Shown: positions 30,701-34,660 of the stretch, one piece after another
Position numbering within the stretch: position 1 is the stretch's first letter
Layout of the letters: every line of letters begins with the position of its first letter
Assembly: GCF_900110165.1 (NCBI RefSeq)
Contig: NZ_FOCQ01000023.1
Span: 1-34,660, forward strand
Reading direction: 5' to 3'
Source of the DNA: Lihuaxuella thermophila
GTDB taxonomy: Bacteria; Bacillota; Bacilli; Thermoactinomycetales; Thermoactinomycetaceae
DNA length: 34,660 nt
Notes under the pieces: model-generated
Told to the model about the DNA's origin: nothing
Database searches by the model: none
What the model saw: only the letters and a program-made list of their open reading frames with translations
Translations under genes and position numbers: made by a program

Positions 30701-31547
30701 TTACCTCACCACCTGAAGCAAACTCGAAGAGCGACATTTGCAAATCATAATTCATGAGAAGCACTTCTCTGGCACGATTGTCCGCGGTGCTTTTGTTCGT
30801 GATAACCTGCTTATGTGTATCAAATGTCTCTATGCGCCATCCATCATAGAGGCGGTAAACCATTGGGTGATCATAGTACGAGACAATCGCCTTCCCCTTT
30901 ATCTGCTTCAGCATCTCCGCCAGATCTCTGTGATCCCTTTCGCTAAACTCACCCATGTAGTAATGCTCGCAATCAAAATAAGGTGGATCGCAGTAGAACA
31001 AAGTATCCGGGGAGTCGTATTTCTCAATAACCTTGCGAAAATCCAAGTTTTCGATTAACACAGGACGCATTCTCTTAGCAAAACTTTCGATACGTTGACA
31101 TGCTGTTTGATAACTCCTTGCTGGATTTTCTTTGCTGGTTGTGCTATGTCGCCATCCAGTGTTTTTGTTCTTAGGTGAATTCCCTTTGGCAATGGCCGAC
31201 CGGTTAAGATAGAACCACCTTACCGCCCTCTCAAACGGATCCGCCGGCCACTTTCCAGCTTTCCATTCATCCCGCCATGTTTCGTAAAGCCATCGGGAAT
31301 ATGGCAGCGTCTCGCAAGCCTGCCGGAGCTTTTCCGGATCCGCCCTGGCAACGAGGAGAAAATTTACCAGATGTCCGTCAATATCGTTATATATTTCATG
31401 GGCAGATGGAGACTTTTGGGCCATCACATGGGCCGCACCACCAAACAGTTCAACATACACTTTGTGGTCAGGCATCCGGGAGATGATCTCCACGGCAAGT
31501 TTTGCTTTCCCGCCCATCCAGATGAGTGGTGATCTTGTTGCTATCAT
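30687..31547 (-). CDS. dam: DNA adenine methyltransferase (Dam/D12 class)
   Basis: N6-adenine methyltransferase. RSPLIWMGGKAKLAVEII holds the F/W-x-G-x-K cofactor motif, VYVELFGGAAHV is a D12-class feature, and LFYCDPPYFDCEHYY carries the catalytic DPPY. ATG 31547 is chosen because GGGAG lies upstream and the class normally starts just before this motif; 34 more codons are open upstream but overlap the previous gene. 286 residues is the usual size. It is co-transcribed with dcm and has no nuclease partner, so it looks like an anti-restriction or regulatory modification gene of the phage. Confidence 0.92.
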   Translation of the reverse strand: MIATRSPLIWMGGKAKLAVEIISRMPDHKVYVELFGGAAHVMAQKSPSAHEIYNDIDGHLVNFLLVARADPEKLRQACETLPYSRWLYETWRDEWKAGKWPADPFERAVRWFYLNRSAIAKGNSPKNKNTGWRHSTTSKENPARSYQTACQRIESFAKRMRPVLIENLDFRKVIEKYDSPDTLFYCDPPYFDCEHYYMGEFSERDHRDLAEMLKQIKGKAIVSYYDHPMVYRLYDGWRIETFDTHKQVITNKSTADNRAREVLLMNYDLQMSLFEFASGGEVSGTA

Positions 31548-31786
31548 GCTGTTTCTCCCTCTCCTTGCGTCTTCATTGCCTTCAGAACCGCCTGTGACCG
31601 GCTCTGCCCTTTTGCGGTGATTCCGCCTGGAAGGTGAGCACGCCACCAACCTTGACTGAGCCTCGTCACATGACCGATGAATCGTCCTTGCGGCCCTCCT
31701 TCTCGAACCGAGAACGTTTGACCGCCGCGTAAAGATTCAAAGTAGAAGCCTTCTTTGCTGACCCTGCCCTTGATGCGCTGTTTCAT
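31544..31786 (-). CDS. Hypothetical phage protein, 80 residues
   Basis: GGAGGT lies 7 nt upstream of the ATG at 31786. The product starts MKQRIKGRVSKEGFYFESLR and contains two short repeats of basic-aromatic type (GRFIGHVTRLSQGWWRAHLP). Probably a small nucleic-acid-binding protein, but no family is recognised. It overlaps both neighbours by 4 bp. Confidence 0.6.
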   Translation of the reverse strand: MKQRIKGRVSKEGFYFESLRGGQTFSVREGGPQGRFIGHVTRLSQGWWRAHLPGGITAKGQSRSQAVLKAMKTQGEGETA

Positions 31787-32064
31787 GCACCACACCTCCG
31801 CCGGCCGTCTTCCCCGCCTGGTCTCTCGCTGATCCATCCCTTTTTAAGCGCGTAATCGTGAAGAAACCTTAAATCATTGGTGGTTCGATCCGGCCACCCT
31901 TTGGCGATATCTTTAAGAGCCAGACCGCACTTCCACATGTGCACAAACTCTTTCACGTCTTTCCCGCGCCATTTTCCGGGAATGATAACCTCATCGTCTG
32001 CCGGCAGCGATGATTTAATTGGCTTCTTAAGTTGTGTTTGCTTCCAGGTGATTGCTGCTTCCAT
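31783..32064 (-). CDS. Hypothetical phage protein, 93 residues
   Basis: GGGAG upstream of the ATG. The second half (KWRGKDVKEFVHMWKCGLAL, then KDIAKGWPDRTTNDLRFLHD) looks like a helix-turn-helix with D-I-A as the turn, so DNA binding is possible. No named family. It sits between the helicase pair and the methyltransferases. Confidence 0.6.
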   Translation of the reverse strand: MEAAITWKQTQLKKPIKSSLPADDEVIIPGKWRGKDVKEFVHMWKCGLALKDIAKGWPDRTTNDLRFLHDYALKKGWISERPGGEDGRRRCGA

Positions 32065-32068
32065 GATG

Positions 32069-32275
32069 TCACGCTCCCATTTCTTTTTTCAGAGCTTCGT
32101 AGTCGTCCCGTATTTCTTTAAACCGAGGGTAAGCCAGGTGGAATTCGATCATTCCCTCGCTGATCTCTTTTGTTTCCATCCCGGAGAATTTCGCCAATAT
32201 CTCGCGCCTTTGCGGGATAACCCCGGTCTCCAAGTATCGATTTTTCATGAATTCATACACCCACCAACGGTTCAT
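32069..32275 (-). CDS. Hypothetical phage protein, 68 residues
   Basis: ATG overlaps the helicase stop (ATGA). Strongly helical product, MNRWWVYEFMKNRYLETGVI then PQRREILAKFSGMETKEISE. Its place right after dnaB suggests it belongs to the replication module; a helicase-loader or inhibitor role is only a guess. Confidence 0.6.
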   Translation of the reverse strand: MNRWWVYEFMKNRYLETGVIPQRREILAKFSGMETKEISEGMIEFHLAYPRFKEIRDDYEALKKEMGA

Positions 32276-33600
32276 GATGATCCCCCTCTATTCTTCAATT
32301 TCTCAACGTCAAAGAATCTATTGGTTTCCTTGAAGAATCCAAGCTCTACAACCCCGGTTGGCCCGTTTCGTTGTTTACCAATGATCACTTCAACGATGTT
32401 TTTCTTTTCGGTTTGAGGATTGTAATACTCATCCCGATATAAAAGCATAATCAGGTCCGCATCTTGCTCGATGTTTCCACTCTCCCGCAGATCACTCATC
32501 ACTGGCCGTTTGTCCTGACGTTGATCTACGCCGCGAGACAGCTGAGCCAGGGCTATAACAGGAATATCAAACTCCTTAGCCATGCCCTTGAGTTGAGAAG
32601 TGATCTCCCCAAGCTCCAGGTATCTTTCTTGCCGACCCGATCCTCTCACGTACTGCAAATAGTCGATAATGATACATGAGAGCCCTCGTTCTCGTTTCAT
32701 CCTCCTCGCTTTAGCTTTCATATCTGCAACAGTGAGCCCCGGCTGGTCATCAATGACCAATTGAGCTCTGCTAAGAATCCCCATTGCTTCTGTATACCGT
32801 TCATATTCATCGGGTTGGATCAAACCTGAATTCATTTTTTGAATGTTGATCATTGCTTCTGATGCAAGCATCCGTCGAACCAATGACTTTTTACTCATCT
32901 CCAACGAGAAGAAAAGAACGGGCTTTTCTTGATCGACACTAATATTTCTTGCCAGCTGAAGAGCGAATGCCGTTTTCCCCATACTCGAGCGACCGCCAAT
33001 TACAATGAAATCGGCGTTTTTAAGACCAGTAGTTTTTAGATCTAAATCTTTAAAACCCGTTGATAGCCCAACAATCCCTTCACCCTTGTGATACAACTCA
33101 TCAAATTCCTCACTAAACTCCATCAATGCAGACATCATCGTTGTCATTGTTTCGGTGGAAGCAGTCGTATCCGTAATCTTTGCCAGCTTTGCTTCCGCCT
33201 GTCCAATGGCCTCCTTGATGTCATCCCGATCCCGCAGATGTCCAGCTTGGATAAGCTCATACCCAACTTTCATGGCTTCGCGCAACGCCCATAAATCCCT
33301 TAACCGGGTAGCATGATAGACAATGGTGGCCGTAGTTGTTATGGCGCCCATCATTCTGTTGAGCTTTGCGATATCAATTCCGTGTTTTTGCAAAAACGGT
33401 GCCATTTCAACTAGATGAACTCGAGTCTCATCGTCTTGCCAGAGCTCAATGATATGTTCATACAACAGCTGGTATTGGCGATGATAGAAGTATTCCGGCT
33501 TAATAAAATCTGCAATTTCAGCGATACAGGCCGGATCATAGATCATGCTTCCAATGATTTCTTCTTCGAGTGCTGTATCAAATGCCGGTTTAATCTCCAT
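32272..33600 (-). CDS. dnaB: Replicative DNA helicase, DnaB type
   Basis: Hexameric fork helicase of the phage replisome. The N-terminal helical domain (ALEEEIIGSMIYDPACIAEI) and the C-terminal RecA-like motor are both complete: Walker A IGGRSSMGKTAFALQLARN, Walker B IIIDYLQYV, ALAQLSRGVDQR, and SDLRESGNIEQDADLIMLLY. 442 residues is normal. It overlaps the initiator gene upstream by 11 bp. It is distinct from the host's own copy, which would not lie among phage genes. Confidence 0.95.
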   Translation of the reverse strand: MEIKPAFDTALEEEIIGSMIYDPACIAEIADFIKPEYFYHRQYQLLYEHIIELWQDDETRVHLVEMAPFLQKHGIDIAKLNRMMGAITTTATIVYHATRLRDLWALREAMKVGYELIQAGHLRDRDDIKEAIGQAEAKLAKITDTTASTETMTTMMSALMEFSEEFDELYHKGEGIVGLSTGFKDLDLKTTGLKNADFIVIGGRSSMGKTAFALQLARNISVDQEKPVLFFSLEMSKKSLVRRMLASEAMINIQKMNSGLIQPDEYERYTEAMGILSRAQLVIDDQPGLTVADMKAKARRMKRERGLSCIIIDYLQYVRGSGRQERYLELGEITSQLKGMAKEFDIPVIALAQLSRGVDQRQDKRPVMSDLRESGNIEQDADLIMLLYRDEYYNPQTEKKNIVEVIIGKQRNGPTGVVELGFFKETNRFFDVEKLKNRGGSS

Positions 33601-34477
33601 TCACGGCACCCTTCCTTCTCTGCTGGCGTTCAAGCATCAGCTGGCGCATCTCTTCCTCGACTTGCTGTTGACGCTCAAGATCCTCGTCTGTCGGCTGGTT
33701 CACCCGGACCGGTTCTTTGTTCCATGATCGCTCTTTAGGTGGCCTCTGCGGCAGCGGGAGCACTTTCCCACGGCTATTTTCTAAGATGCCTTTCAGGTAG
33801 GCTAATGTTTTATCAATCGGTTCTATCAACATCTTTGCTTCCAGAGTGTCAATGGCAGAATAAACCTCGGAGTAACCAAATTCGTTATACATCTTGCCGA
33901 TGAAAGCATAGTCGCCTTTGTGCTGTTTGACTCCGGGGATACTACGATATTTGGAAACTAACTCGGCAATGAGCTCTTTATTGTTTGGTGGTTTATCAGC
34001 TACAACCACACCGTCGCCAGACGGTGCCGAAGGCTGTTGTAGTATTTTTCTATTCTCTTCTGTTCTGTTCTCTTCATGGCGGTAAATTTCGGAGTTTCCC
34101 GGAATTTCCCGGAAAGGTTCGGAAACCTTCTTGGCATTCGGATCGTCAGGGCCGGGAAACTTTGATTTTGTGCGTTTATGAAGCCCTGTCTGGTGCCGTT
34201 CAAAATCAACGATCTGGATGTATTGGCTACCATCAACCTGGTACCATTCAATTAGATTTTGTTCGACCATCTCATAAAGAGCATTTTCAACGTCTTGCTT
34301 TGTTTCATCGGCCATTGGCACGACTAAGGCTTTTACTTTTGCTGGTGATCCGGGCATTCTTCCAAAATCGTCTGTATGCGGGATCATCCAGGTAAACAGC
34401 AATCGGGCAAATATTGACATCGCATTGACCTTTTCCGACACACTAATACTTTTACTAATCATCCTGCGCTCTGCCAT
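33590..34477 (-). CDS. Phage replisome organiser (DnaD-like initiator)
   Basis: Initiation protein that binds the phage origin and recruits helicase. The N-terminal ~110 residues form the winged-helix part typical of Bacillus-phage initiators (MAERRMISKSISVSEKVNAM; WMIPHTDDFGRMPGSP). A polar linker follows (~115-165) and then a DnaD-like domain (~170-250: ELVSKYRSIPGVKQHKGDYA; YSEVYSAIDTLEAKM). The end is a charged helix (EDLERQQQVEEEMRQLM). The DNA for the linker contains repeated TTTCCCGGAA units, like an origin placed within the initiator gene. ATG start with a GTGAGGAAA site upstream. 295 residues. Confidence 0.88.
   Translation of the reverse strand: MAERRMISKSISVSEKVNAMSIFARLLFTWMIPHTDDFGRMPGSPAKVKALVVPMADETKQDVENALYEMVEQNLIEWYQVDGSQYIQIVDFERHQTGLHKRTKSKFPGPDDPNAKKVSEPFREIPGNSEIYRHEENRTEENRKILQQPSAPSGDGVVVADKPPNNKELIAELVSKYRSIPGVKQHKGDYAFIGKMYNEFGYSEVYSAIDTLEAKMLIEPIDKTLAYLKGILENSRGKVLPLPQRPPKERSWNKEPVRVNQPTDEDLERQQQVEEEMRQLMLERQQRRKGAVNGD
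34087..34124. promoter_or_regulatory. Putative phage replication origin iterons inside the initiator gene
   Basis: Two perfect tandem copies of TTTCCCGGAA (34095-34104, 34105-34114) are flanked by partial copies TTTCGGAG (34087-34094) and AGGTTCGGAA (34115-34124). Repeats at 10-bp spacing in the linker region of an initiator gene copy the arrangement of the lambda origin in gene O. No AT-rich unwinding element of note was measured. Confidence 0.6.
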
Positions 34478-34521
34478 GGTTTCCTCACCTACTCCTGAGT
34501 TTCTTAGACTGTTTAGGAAGT

Positions 34522-34540
34522 TCCGGGAAATTCCCGGAAG
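34522..34540. repeat. Related 19-bp palindrome upstream of the initiator gene
   Basis: TTCCGGGAAATTCCCGGAA is a perfect palindrome with the same TTCCCGGAA half-site as the repeats at 34095-34114. It lies about 45 bp before the initiator start and could be an autoregulatory site or second origin element. Confidence 0.6.
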
Positions 34541-34580
34541 GTTTGGGAGAAGGGCGGGGCGATCGGCCGCCGCCCGTAAT

Positions 34581-34660
34581 TTATGCTTGCCAAACGGTTT
34601 CCCATTCGATATAAAACCGGCTTTTTGACATATCCCATTTAAGGAAGCCTCTCTTCACTC
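34581..34660 (-). CDS. C-terminal end of a further phage ORF (cut by the window edge)
   Basis: A frame open to the window edge reads KRGFLKWDMSKSRFYIEW and ends ETVWQA-stop at 34581. It probably belongs to the next early phage gene, but too little is visible to be sure that it is coding. Confidence 0.3.
   Translation of the reverse strand, partial: VKRGFLKWDMSKSRFYIEWETVWQA

Overview
The window comes from a spore-forming member of the Bacillales. Evidence for this is the strong AGGAGG/AAGGTGAT ribosome binding sites, frequent GTG and TTG starts, a sporulenol-synthase/squalene-hopene-type cyclase, an alanine dehydrogenase paired with an AdeR-like regulator, a CsoR-type copper operon and a PerR/KatG pair. 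The mixture would suit a moderately thermophilic Bacillales lineage such as the Thermoactinomycetaceae, but that is an inference from gene flavour and not a phylogeny.

Layout. (1) 1-920: decayed ground, with a frameshifted IS200/IS605 transposase and the stump of an aldo/keto reductase that still has its terminator. (2) 922-10405: chromosomal genes. A triterpene-type cyclase (minus) is followed by two paralogous membrane Ser/Thr kinases whose outer domain is SPOR instead of PASTA. The kinases bracket a divergent ald/adeR pair. Two small unknown genes with strong terminators follow. (3) 10681-14036: copper efflux operon on the minus strand, copZ - hairpin and second operator - copA - small membrane protein - [2Fe-2S] thioredoxin-like ferredoxin. 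A CsoR-like box sits in the copZ promoter spacer and a second one lies in front of copA. (4) 14300-18471: peroxide module, katG and a PerR-like regulator, bracketed by two copies of a small unrecognised ORF, with a decayed glycosyltransferase alongside. (5) 18789-23180: plus-strand accessory genes of mostly unknown function (ribbon-helix-helix protein, 4-TM protein, lipoprotein, HTH protein, small zinc-finger protein), one operon controlled by twin TGCGC-N2-GCGCA palindromes.

(6) 23232-34660: minus-strand prophage. In transcription order it holds a replisome organiser with apparent origin repeats inside the gene, a DnaB helicase, small early genes, Dam and Dcm methyltransferases, many small phage ORFs, a sigma-70-region-4-like regulator, an HNH endonuclease, a second zinc-ribbon HNH gene (broken), a holin remnant and an amidase interrupted by a stop codon. 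Terminase, portal, capsid and tail genes are all missing between the HNH genes and the lysis remnants, so the late module looks deleted and the prophage is probably defective. A HicAB toxin-antitoxin cassette sits on the opposite strand between terminators, as a moron would.

The best candidates for new biology are the long second reading frame inside the dcm gene, in which both frames look like phage protein families; the paired SPOR-domain kinases; the HicA toxin gene with an apparent ATT start behind four helically phased operators; and the origin-like repeats inside the initiator gene. No integrase, phage repressor, tRNA, rRNA or CRISPR array was seen.
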